Assembly: GCF_027270315.1 (NCBI RefSeq)
Contig: NZ_CP114413.1
Location: forward strand, 5,890,001 to 5,954,000
Length of the DNA: 64,000 bases
Direction: 5' to 3'
Origin: Streptomyces cinnabarinus
Lineage (GTDB): Bacteria; Actinomycetota; Actinomycetes; Streptomycetales; Streptomycetaceae
Below the pieces are notes generated by a model. It did no database searches. It was given only the letters and a program-made list of their open reading frames with translations, and was not told where the DNA came from. How positions within the stretch are numbered: position 1 is the first letter of the stretch; every line of letters begins with the position of its first letter. The position numbers were made by a program, and so were the translations under genes. Of this stretch, positions 42,164 through 50,400 are shown in pieces.

Positions 42164-42964
42164 TCAGTAACGCTCGTTGAGGTAGTCCAGGAGCTCGTCG
42201 TGGAGCAGACCGTTCGACGCGGCGGCGTTGCCGCTGTGCGGGCCCGGGCGGCCGTCGAGGCCGGTGAAGGTGCCGCCCGCCTCCATGACCACGATGGCGG
42301 TGGCGGCCATGTCCCACAGGGACAGCTCCGGCTCGGCGCAGAGGTCCACGGAACCCTCGGCGACCATCATGTACGGCCAGAAGTCCCCGTAGGCGCGGGT
42401 GCGCCAGACCTCGCGGGTCAGGTCGAGGAAGCCGCCCAGCCTGCCCTGTTCCTCCCAGCCGCTGAGCGAGGAGTACGCGAAGGAGGCGTCGCTCAGCTTC
42501 GAGACCCGGGAGACCTTCAGGCGGCTGGCGGAGGACAGACTGCGGCCGGTGAACGCGCCGTGCCCCTTCGCGGCCCACCAGCGGCGGCCGAGGGCGGGGG
42601 CGGAGACGACGCCGACGACGGGCCGGTAGCCGCCCTCGCCCGCCTCCATCAGGGAGATCAGGGTGGCCCAGACCGGAACGCCGCGTACGTAGTTCTTGGT
42701 GCCGTCGATGGGGTCGATGACCCAGCGGCGGGGGCCGGTGCCCTCGATGCCGTACTCCTCGCCGAGGATCGCGTCACGCGGGCGGGCGCGCTGGAGCTGG
42801 CCGCGGACGAGCTCCTCCGCCGCCTTGTCCGCTTCGCTGACCGGAGTCATGTCCGGCTTGGTCTCGACCTTCAGGTCGAGCGCCTTGAAGCGGTCCATGG
42901 TCGCCGCGTCGGCGGCGTCCGCGAGGACGTGGGCGAGACGGAGATCGTCGAGGTAGTCGGCCAT
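42164..42964 (-). CDS. hisN: Histidinol-phosphatase HisN (inositol monophosphatase fold)
   Basis: A 266-aa protein from ATG 42964. Metal and phosphate motifs of the IMPase superfamily: GEEYG, DPIDGTKNYVRG and LWDMAATAIVVMEAGG. The sequence resembles the actinobacterial HisN group, which dephosphorylates L-histidinol phosphate in histidine synthesis. Alternative: a general inositol/bisphosphate phosphatase. Stand-alone gene; divergent from a TetR gene. Confidence 0.87.
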   Translation of the reverse strand: MADYLDDLRLAHVLADAADAATMDRFKALDLKVETKPDMTPVSEADKAAEELVRGQLQRARPRDAILGEEYGIEGTGPRRWVIDPIDGTKNYVRGVPVWATLISLMEAGEGGYRPVVGVVSAPALGRRWWAAKGHGAFTGRSLSSASRLKVSRVSKLSDASFAYSSLSGWEEQGRLGGFLDLTREVWRTRAYGDFWPYMMVAEGSVDLCAEPELSLWDMAATAIVVMEAGGTFTGLDGRPGPHSGNAAASNGLLHDELLDYLNERY

Positions 42965-43147
42965 GTTGTGCACGGTATCCGCCGGGGGTCGCACGGGGCT
43001 ACCGGGGCCGGGGTGTGGACCGTGCGGGGAGCTGGTGCGGGGAGTGTCCGCGCCCGCCCGCGCCGGCCTCGTACCGCTCCGCAACTCTTGACAGGTCGGG
43101 TGGGCGCGTCAAATCTGGGCGCAGAGCCGGGTGCCTGGGAGGCGACG

Positions 43148-43756
43148 ATGCCTGCTGCGCGGGAATCTCTGCTGGATGCCGCTTACACGGCGCTTGCGCG
43201 TCGGTCATGGTCGGCGGTGCGCATGGTGGACGTGGCCGCGACGGCCGGCGTCTCACGGCAGACCCTCTACAACGAGTTCGGGAGCAAGGAGGGCCTCGCG
43301 CGGGCCCTGGTGCGCCGGGAGGCCGACGGCTATCTCGCCGGTGTGGAACGGGCGTTGACCCTGGGTTCCGACGCCCGCGACCGCCTCACCGCCACCGCCG
43401 AGTGGACCACCACGGCCGCCCGCGACAACGCCCTGGTCCGCGCCATGCTCACCGGCTGCTGGAGCGAGCGCCTGCCCGCGCCCACCCTGTCGGCCGTCCC
43501 GTCCTCGTCCGCCGTACCGGCACAGCGCCGCGCCGACGGCCCGCTGCCCTCGCCCGGCGACTTCGTGACGATCGTCCGTGACCGCGCCGTGGCCGTGCTG
43601 TCGGGGCCGGGCGCGAACAAGGCGGACAGCGGGGAACTCACCCGCTCCTGTGAACTCGTCGTCCGTATCGCGCTGTCGTGCGTGGCCGCCCCGCCCGGCG
43701 AGGGCGGAGTGGCCGATCTCGTACGCTGCGCCCTGCACCGGCAGTTACGCCCCTAG
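43148..43756 (+). CDS. TetR-family transcriptional regulator, TTA codon near the end
   Basis: A 202-aa protein from ATG 43148 (GGGAGG upstream). N-terminal helix-turn-helix: MVDVAATAGVSRQTLYNEFGSKEGL. The ligand domain is Ser/Ala/Pro-rich and unassigned. Codon 200 is TTA (43745-43747), so full translation needs the bldA tRNA; the codon is only three from the stop. Its 3' end overlaps the converging SMR transporter gene by 4 bp. Confidence 0.9.
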   Translation: MPAARESLLDAAYTALARRSWSAVRMVDVAATAGVSRQTLYNEFGSKEGLARALVRREADGYLAGVERALTLGSDARDRLTATAEWTTTAARDNALVRAMLTGCWSERLPAPTLSAVPSSSAVPAQRRADGPLPSPGDFVTIVRDRAVAVLSGPGANKADSGELTRSCELVVRIALSCVAAPPGEGGVADLVRCALHRQLRP

Positions 43757-44076
43757 TGCGCCGAACCCGACAGCTGAAGCCCGATGACCCCCACGATGAC
43801 CAGGCTGATCGAGACGATCTTCAGTGTCGAGACGATGTCCCCCAGGAAGATCATTCCGTAGATCGCGGTGCCCGCCGCGCCGATGCCGGTCCACACCGCG
43901 TACGCCGGGCCCACGTCGAGTTTCCTCAGGGCCAGGGTCAGCAGACCGAAACTGCCGAGCGCGAAGATGCTGAACGCGACCGTCGGCCAGAGACGGGTGA
44001 ACCCGTGGGAGAGCTTCAGACAGACGGCGAAGCCTGTTTCGAGCAATCCGGCCACGATGACCAGCAGCCACGCCAT
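43753..44076 (-). CDS. SMR-family transporter, SugE/Gdx-like (guanidinium exporter type)
   Basis: A 107-aa protein from ATG 44076 with four transmembrane helices. The essential Glu13 is in VAGLLETGFAV. CLKLSHGFTR, GPAYAVWTGIGA and IFLGD follow SugE/Gdx rather than EmrE. Such dimers exchange guanidinium or quaternary ammonium for protons. I looked for a guanidine riboswitch upstream and saw none. Tail-to-tail with the TetR gene, which may regulate it. Confidence 0.88.
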   Translation of the reverse strand: MAWLLVIVAGLLETGFAVCLKLSHGFTRLWPTVAFSIFALGSFGLLTLALRKLDVGPAYAVWTGIGAAGTAIYGMIFLGDIVSTLKIVSISLVIVGVIGLQLSGSAH

Positions 44077-44152
44077 GTGCTGTCCTCCCGTATGTCCGGC
44101 TCGGTGCGAGTATGCCTTTACCTGAGCGGCAGGATGACAAACAACGCGAAGG

Positions 44153-45163
44153 TCAGTCGCCTTCCTTGCGCTCCCGCGTGGCCAGCAACCGCCGTAGCGA
44201 GTACAGCCGTGCGGGATCGGCGTGACCCTCCGCCACCCAGTCGTCCAACGCGCAGTCCGGCTCATCATGACTGCACGCGCGCGGACAGCCCTCGGTTCCC
44301 GGTTCCAGGTCAGGGAAGGCGTGGATGACCCGGGACGGGTCGATGTGGGCGAGGCCGAAGGAGCGCACGCCCGGGGTGTCGACCACCCAGCCCTCCGCTC
44401 CGTCCAGGGGCAGCGCGAGCGCCGAGGTCGTGGTGTGCCGGCCCCGGCCCGTCACCGCGTTCACATGTCCGGTCAGCCGCCGCCGGTCCTCGGGCACCAG
44501 CGCGTTCACCAGCGTCGTCTTGCCGACCCCGGAGTGCCCGACGAACGCCGTGACCCGGCCGTCCAGTTCCGCGCGCACCCGGTCCGCGGCGTCGCCGTTC
44601 TCCAGCTCCGCGCGGCTGGTCACGACGTACGGGATGTCCATGTCGCCGTAGAGCTCAAGGATCTTGTCGGGCGGCGAGAGGTCCGACTTGGTCAGCACCA
44701 GCAGCGGTTCGAGCCCGCCGTCGTACGCCGCCACCAGACAGCGGTCGATCAGCCGCGGCCGGGGTTCGGGGTCCGCCAGCGCGGTGACGATGGCGAGTTG
44801 GTCGGCGTTGGCCACGACCACCCGCTCATAGGGATCGTCGTCGTCCGCGGTACGGCGCAGCAGCGAGCTGCGCTCCTCGATGCGGACGATCCGCGCGAGG
44901 GTGTCCTTCTTGCCGGACAGATCGCCGACCAGCGCCACCCGGTCGCCGACCACGGCGGCCTTGCGGCCCAGTTCGCGGGCCTTCATCGCCAGCACGACCC
45001 GGTCCTCGACCAGGCAGGTCAGCCGGCCCCGGTCGACGGTGAGGACCATGCCCTCCGCGGCGTCCTCGTGCTTTGGGCGGATGTTCGAACGCGGCCGGTT
45101 GCCCTTGCGGTTCGGGCGGCTGCGGATGTCGTCCTCGTCGGTGTGCTTGCCGTAGCGGCGCAT
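44153..45163 (-). CDS. rsgA: Ribosome small-subunit GTPase RsgA
   Basis: A 336-aa circularly permuted GTPase from ATG 45163. Order OB-fold, then G4 LTKSDL, G1 GHSGVGKTTL, G3 DTPGVRSFG and a C-terminal zinc knuckle (CPRACSHDEPDC). RsgA/YjeQ assists late 30S maturation. An N-terminal Arg/Lys-rich stretch (SRPNRKGNRPRSN) precedes the OB-fold. It starts 16 bp after aroA ends and is co-transcribed with it. Confidence 0.95.
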   Translation of the reverse strand: MRRYGKHTDEDDIRSRPNRKGNRPRSNIRPKHEDAAEGMVLTVDRGRLTCLVEDRVVLAMKARELGRKAAVVGDRVALVGDLSGKKDTLARIVRIEERSSLLRRTADDDDPYERVVVANADQLAIVTALADPEPRPRLIDRCLVAAYDGGLEPLLVLTKSDLSPPDKILELYGDMDIPYVVTSRAELENGDAADRVRAELDGRVTAFVGHSGVGKTTLVNALVPEDRRRLTGHVNAVTGRGRHTTTSALALPLDGAEGWVVDTPGVRSFGLAHIDPSRVIHAFPDLEPGTEGCPRACSHDEPDCALDDWVAEGHADPARLYSLRRLLATRERKEGD

Positions 45164-45179
45164 GATCCCGTTCCGCCCG

Positions 45180-46496
45180 TCAGTTCCCGAGCATCCCGGC
45201 CCACAGTTCGGGGAAGTCCGGCAGCGTCTTGGCCGTCGTCGCCACGTTCTCGATCTGTACGCCCTCGACCGCGAGGCCGATGATCGCGCCGGCGGTGGCC
45301 ATGCGGTGGTCCTCGTACGTGTGGAAGATGCCGCCGTGCAGTCGGCGCGGGCGGATGTGCAGACCGTCGGCGGTCTCGGTGACGTCACCGCCGAGTTCGT
45401 TGATCTCCTTGGTGAGCGCGGCCAGCCGGTCCGTCTCGTGCAGCCGCAGATGCGCGACCCCGCGCAGGGTGGAGGGGGAGTCCGCGAGGGCGGCGACCGC
45501 CGCGATACCGGGGGTCAGCTCGCCGACGTCGCCCAGGTCCACGTCGATGCCGTGGATCGCGCCCGATCCGGTGAACTCCAGGCCGTACTCGGTCAGTTCG
45601 CAGGAACCACCCATCTCGGTGAAGATCTCCCGCAGCCGGTCACCGGGCTGGGTGGTGCGGGCCGGCCAGGCCGGGATCAGCACCTTGCCGCCGGTGATCA
45701 GTGCGGCCGCCAGGAACGGCTGGGCGTTGGACAGGTCCGGCTCGATGGTCAGATCGCGGCCGAGCAGGGCGCCCGGAGTGACCCGCCAGACGTTCGGCTC
45801 GCCCCCTGACTCGGGGGTGTCGACCTGGGCGCCGACCGCGCGCAGCATGTCCACCGTCATCCGGATGTGCGGCATCGAGGGCAGCGTGGAGCCGGTGTGC
45901 CGGACTTCGACGCCCTGGTTGAAGCGCGGTCCGGAGAGCAGCAGCGCCGAGACGAACTGCGACGAGGAGGAGGCGTCGATCTCCACCGGGCCGCCGTCCA
46001 GGGCGCCGCCGCCGTGCACGGTCAGCGGCAGCGCGCCGCGCCCGTCGTCGTCGATCCGGGCACCGAGCACGCGCAGGGCGTCGATCACACCGTTCAGGGG
46101 GCGCTCGTACGACCTCGGGTCGCCGTCGAAGCGGATGGGGCCGTCGGCGAGGGCGGCGACGGGCGGCAGGAAGCGCATCACGGTGCCGGCGTTGCCGACG
46201 TCCACGGTGGCGGGGCCGCGGAGCCCTGCCGGGAGGACGCGCCAGGTCTCGCCCGTGCCGTCCGGGCCCACGCCCTCCTCGATCTCGATGCCCATGGTGC
46301 GCAGGGCGCCGGCCATCAGGAGGGTGTCGCGGGAGCGGAGCGGGCGGCGCAGCCAGCCCGGTTCGCTGGCGAGGGCGGCGAGGACGAGGGCTCGGTTGGT
46401 GACTGACTTCGACCCCGGGACGTGGACCGTCGCGTCGACGGCTCCGCTCGCGTGGGGGGCGGGCCAGAGGGCGGGGTTCTTGGGGTTCGAAGCCAT
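45180..46496 (-). CDS. aroA: 3-phosphoshikimate 1-carboxyvinyltransferase (EPSP synthase)
   Basis: A 438-aa enzyme from ATG 46496. Typical motifs: PGSKSVTNRALVLAALA, the active-site NAGTVMRFLPPVAAL, SSSSQFVSALLL and ETDRLAALTKEI with the late HLRLHETDR block. It makes EPSP from shikimate-3-phosphate and phosphoenolpyruvate in aromatic amino-acid synthesis. Operon with rsgA downstream. Confidence 0.96.
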   Translation of the reverse strand: MASNPKNPALWPAPHASGAVDATVHVPGSKSVTNRALVLAALASEPGWLRRPLRSRDTLLMAGALRTMGIEIEEGVGPDGTGETWRVLPAGLRGPATVDVGNAGTVMRFLPPVAALADGPIRFDGDPRSYERPLNGVIDALRVLGARIDDDGRGALPLTVHGGGALDGGPVEIDASSSSQFVSALLLSGPRFNQGVEVRHTGSTLPSMPHIRMTVDMLRAVGAQVDTPESGGEPNVWRVTPGALLGRDLTIEPDLSNAQPFLAAALITGGKVLIPAWPARTTQPGDRLREIFTEMGGSCELTEYGLEFTGSGAIHGIDVDLGDVGELTPGIAAVAALADSPSTLRGVAHLRLHETDRLAALTKEINELGGDVTETADGLHIRPRRLHGGIFHTYEDHRMATAGAIIGLAVEGVQIENVATTAKTLPDFPELWAGMLGN

Positions 46497-46536
46497 AGGA
46501 CCACTTTAGTAGGGGTGTGCAGGTCGGGTGCGGCGC

Positions 46537-46600
46537 CGTTGTGGCTGGTCGCGCCCACGCGGCGGAGCCGCACATGACACAGCCCCGCGCCTCTCTGTGA
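46537..46600. repeat. Dispersed Streptomyces-type extragenic element, copy 1
   Basis: Begins CGTTGTGGCTGGTCGCGC (46537-46554), which recurs exactly at 63685-63702, followed by a GC-rich hairpin region (GCGGCGGAGCCGC). Such elements are scattered in intergenic regions of Streptomyces chromosomes. It lies between two co-directional genes, aroA and the M50-type gene. Confidence 0.55.
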
Positions 46601-46618
46601 CTCGCTCTACGTGGCTTG

Positions 46619-47332
46619 TCACAGGTCCAAGAGCCACCTTCCGCCGCCTATCAGGGAGCACAACGAGACCGCGTGGAACAGGAACAGCCACATGCCCGCC
46701 GGTACATGCGTCAGCCGCGACAACTGGTCCGCGTCCGAGTCGCCCGCGCCCCCTCGCGCCCGCTTCGCCTGTAGCTCGAAAGCGGGACGTACGCCGCCGA
46801 GCAGCAGGAACCACACCACCGCGTACGCGAACGCCGCCTGTACCTGGGGGCCCGCCAGCCACGAGACCAGGACGAAGGTGCCGCCCGTCAGGACCACCGT
46901 CAGGGCGCCGTACGCGTTGCGGATCATGACCAGCACGGCCAGGAGCAGGGCCGTGGCCAGCCACAGGAGCAGGGTGATGCGGCCCGCGCCGAGCAGGGCC
47001 GCACCGCCGAGGCCCAGCAGCGGCGGGGCGGTGTAGCCCGCCGCCGCCGTGAGGATCATGCCGAGGCCGTGCGGCTTGCCGCGGCTGACCGTGAGGCCGC
47101 TGGTGTCGGAGTGCAGGCGGATGCCGGTGAGCTGTCGGCCGGTGAGCAGGGCCACCAGGCCGTGTCCGCCCTCGTGGGCGATGGTGATCGCGTTGCGGGC
47201 GACCCGCCACACGCCCTGGGGGACGACCACCGCCACCGCGGCGACGAGGGTCGCGATCACGACCCACAGGTCCGGGTCGCTCTGGGTGCCCGCGAGCTCG
47301 TCCCAGAGAGAGGTCGCTGTGCTGGTGTCCAT
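46619..47332 (-). CDS. M50-type zinc metalloprotease, membrane
   Basis: A 237-aa integral membrane protein from ATG 47332 with a HExxH zinc motif in a membrane helix (IAHEGGHGLVALLTG, His53-His57) and a distal small-residue/Asp-lacking region. Six or so hydrophobic helices. M50B-like proteins cleave within membranes, for example in sigma-factor signalling. A second zinc ligand is not obvious, so activity is inferred. It has its own promoter (47377-47405), so it is separate from the NRPS operon. Confidence 0.8.
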   Translation of the reverse strand: MDTSTATSLWDELAGTQSDPDLWVVIATLVAAVAVVVPQGVWRVARNAITIAHEGGHGLVALLTGRQLTGIRLHSDTSGLTVSRGKPHGLGMILTAAAGYTAPPLLGLGGAALLGAGRITLLLWLATALLLAVLVMIRNAYGALTVVLTGGTFVLVSWLAGPQVQAAFAYAVVWFLLLGGVRPAFELQAKRARGGAGDSDADQLSRLTHVPAGMWLFLFHAVSLCSLIGGGRWLLDL

Positions 47333-47376
47333 GGTGTGCGGTCGTTCCCTCTCCTCGTACGGACTCGGCAGTGTGA

Positions 47377-47405
47377 CACGTACGGATGTGTGGACGGCAT
47401 GTCAA
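47377..47405 (-). promoter_or_regulatory. Promoter of the M50-type gene (TTGACA-N17-TACGTG)
   Basis: On the minus strand, consensus TTGACA at 47405-47400, spacer 17 bp, -10-like TACGTG at 47382-47377. Start near 47370, about 38 bases before the ATG. Confidence 0.65.
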
Positions 47406-47449
47406 CGGCCGGAAGAGAGGGAACGTCCCCGAACACAGTTCCGGGCCGC

Positions 47450-50400
47450 TCACCCCGCCCGGCGCTGGTCCACCGTGCTCGCCAGATCGGCGACCGTGCG
47501 GCTGGTGAAGACCTCGCGCAGGCCGATGGAGATCTCGAAGCGGTCGCGGATCCGGGCGATCAGCCGGGTCGCGGCCAGCGAGTGCCCGCCGAGGTCGAAG
47601 AAGTTGTCCTGAATCCCCACCCGGGGAACGTCCAGGACCTCGCACCACAGGGTGGCGAGCTGTTGCTCCGTCGGGGTACGCGGTGCGACGTAACCGGAGG
47701 CCGGGCCGGTCTGCCGGGGCGCGGGCAGGCGGCGGCGGTCGACCTTGCCGTTGGCGCTGAGCGGCCAGCTGTCCAGGGTCAGGACGTGCTCGGGGACCAT
47801 GTGCGCGGGCAGCCGGTCGCGCAGCCAGCCGCGCAGCCGGTCCGGCAGGGAAGCGGCGACCGGGGCGGCCGCGGTGCGGTCCACCCGGCCGCCGACCAGC
47901 GCGTGCGCCAGGACATGCCGCTCGCCCAGCGCGAACTCCGGCTTCAGCGGCTCGAAGTCGAGTTCCCCGATCGGGCACAGTCCTACGTCCGTCCCCGCCG
48001 CCCAGTCCATCAGCAGCTGCCCCATGTACCCGGCCTCCAGCAGGCACAGGTCGCGGGCGAGCGAACCGTACATCGGCTCGATGGCGTCCAGGTCCGCCAC
48101 CAGGAACAGGGTGAAGCCGGCCGCGTCCACGACCGCCCGGTTGTGCCCCGCGTGCACGTCGGCGCCGACCCGGGCGCCCTCGGTGAGCGGCACGAGGGCG
48201 TTCTCGTCGGGGTCGACGTAGTACGCGCCCGGTGCGAGACCCGCCACGGACTTCACCTGCACATACGTCTGGACGGGATACAGGCCTCCTGCCGATGGGT
48301 AGCGGCACTTGGCCAGACCGTCCACCTCGTCCTGCCCCAACAGGCCCAGACAGGCCGAGAGTTCGGGGAGGGTGACCGGCTCGGGCAGGAACGCCCGGTC
48401 GCTGCGCCGCCGGGACGGCTCGGCGGGCACCCGGGGGAGCGCGACCCGCCGCCGTTCGGGCTCCCGGCGCAGTCCGTGGCGGGCCAGCTTGAACTCCGCG
48501 CGGGCCAGCGGGTCGAGCAGGGTGATCCCGGCGCGGCGGCCGGCCTCGAAGGCGGCGGTGTCCGTCGCCTCGTCCGGGACGGCAGGGTCCTTCGGGACGG
48601 CAGGGTCCTTCGAGGCGACGTGCTCCTTGGGGATGGCGTGTTCCTTCGGGATGACATATGCGACCAGCCCGTCATGGCCGGGACCCTCGGCGTGGGCGGT
48701 GGCGGTGACGACGGCCGAGGTCACGTCGGGGTGGGCGAGCAGAGCCGTCTCGATCTCGCCGGGTTCGATGCGCTGGCCGCGGATCTGCACCTGGAAGTCG
48801 GCCCGGCCCATGAACTCCAGCGTGCCCTCGGACCGCCACCGCCCCAGGTCCCCGGTGCGGTACATCCGCTCGCCGGTCTCCGGGTGCCGTACGAAGACCG
48901 CGTCGGTGCGGTCGGGGTCGCGCCAGTAGCCGTCGGCCAGACAGACCCCGGAGACGTACATCTCGCCGGTCACCCAGTCCGGGCAGTCCCGCAGCCGGTC
49001 GTCGAGGACGCGGTAGCGGACGTTGGCGAGGGGCGTGCCGTACGGGATGCTCCGCCAGTCCGGGTCGACGTCGGCGACGGGATACCAGATGCTCCACACC
49101 GTGGTCTCGGTCGGACCGCCGATGGAGACCACCCGGACGCCGGGCACGCGCTCCCGCAGCCGGCCCGGCACGGGCAGCGGGATCCAGTCGCCGCCGAGGA
49201 ACACCAGCCGCAGCGGGCCGGGGCGGGCGCCGCTCGCCAGGAGCATCTCCATCATCGCCGGGACCGAGTTCCACACCGTGACCCCGTGCCGGGCGATCAG
49301 CTCCGCCCAGTGCGCCGGGTCGCGGCGGTCCGCGGCGGCCGGGACGACCACGGCGCCGCCCGCGCCGAGCAGTCCGAACAGGTCGAAGGCGGACAGGTCG
49401 TGATGGAGCGCGGTCACCGCCAGACAGCGGTCGGCCTCGGTGATCCGGAAGGTGTCGAGGGTCTCCCGCACACAGTTGACCAGCGCCCGGTGGCTGACCA
49501 TCACACCCTTCGGCTCGCCCGTGGAGCCCGAGGTGAACATGGTGTAGACGAGGTCCCCGGGGCTGCCGGGCGCCGGGAGCGGGGTCTCGGTGTCGGCGGG
49601 GAGCGGCTGGTCGACGCAGAGCCGCAGCAGCCCGTCCGGCCAGTCCAGGGTCAGCCGGGACTGGGTCAGCACCAGCCCCACCTCACCGCGCTCCAGCAGC
49701 TGCCGCACCCGCCGCGCGGGCAGGTCGGGGTCGATCGGCAGATAGGCGGCGCCGGAGAACAGCACGCCGTAGGCCGCGACGACCTGCTCCCAGCCCTTCT
49801 CCATCACCACGGCGACCAGATGCCCCGGCCGCGCGCCGTGCGCCCGCAGCCAGCGGGCCACCCGCCGGGAGGCGTCGGCGAGCGCGGCGTACGACAGGGT
49901 CAGGTCCGGGGCGATCACGGCGGGCGCGTCCGGGCGCAGCACGACCTGCCGCTCGAAGAGCTGCTGCACCTGGAGATCGGGTACGGCCCGCTCGGGGCCC
50001 GCGTCCGGGTGGCGCTGCTCCGGCAGGGGGAGCGGCGCGGGCCGGGACCAGGCGTCCTCGTCGGTGGCGAGCCGGTGCAGCAGGGCCGTCTGGGCGTCGA
50101 ACATGTCGTCGACGAGCCCGGCGGGAAACAGTTCGTCCACCGAGTCCCAGTTCAGCAGCAGCGCTCCCGACCGTTCATGGGCCTGGCAGTCCAGGGTGAC
50201 CTGCGGGGTCTGGGAGATGGTGAACACCGGGGTGAGCAGCCGCTCCAGCGCGGTAGGGGTCTCGGCGGCGAAGGCGAGGTTGCTCGTCATCACCACCGGC
50301 ATCAGCGCCCGGTCGTAGCCGCTCCGGAGCCGCATCAGCTCGCGCAGCACCTCCACTCCGCTGACGGCCGAGTGCCGCAGATCGGACCGGAGTCGACGCT

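Noticed and set aside
44077..44152. Guanidine riboswitch upstream of the SugE/Gdx-like gene
   Set aside because: No paired hairpins with ACGR-type loops or ykkC-like structure could be drawn in the 76-bp gap.
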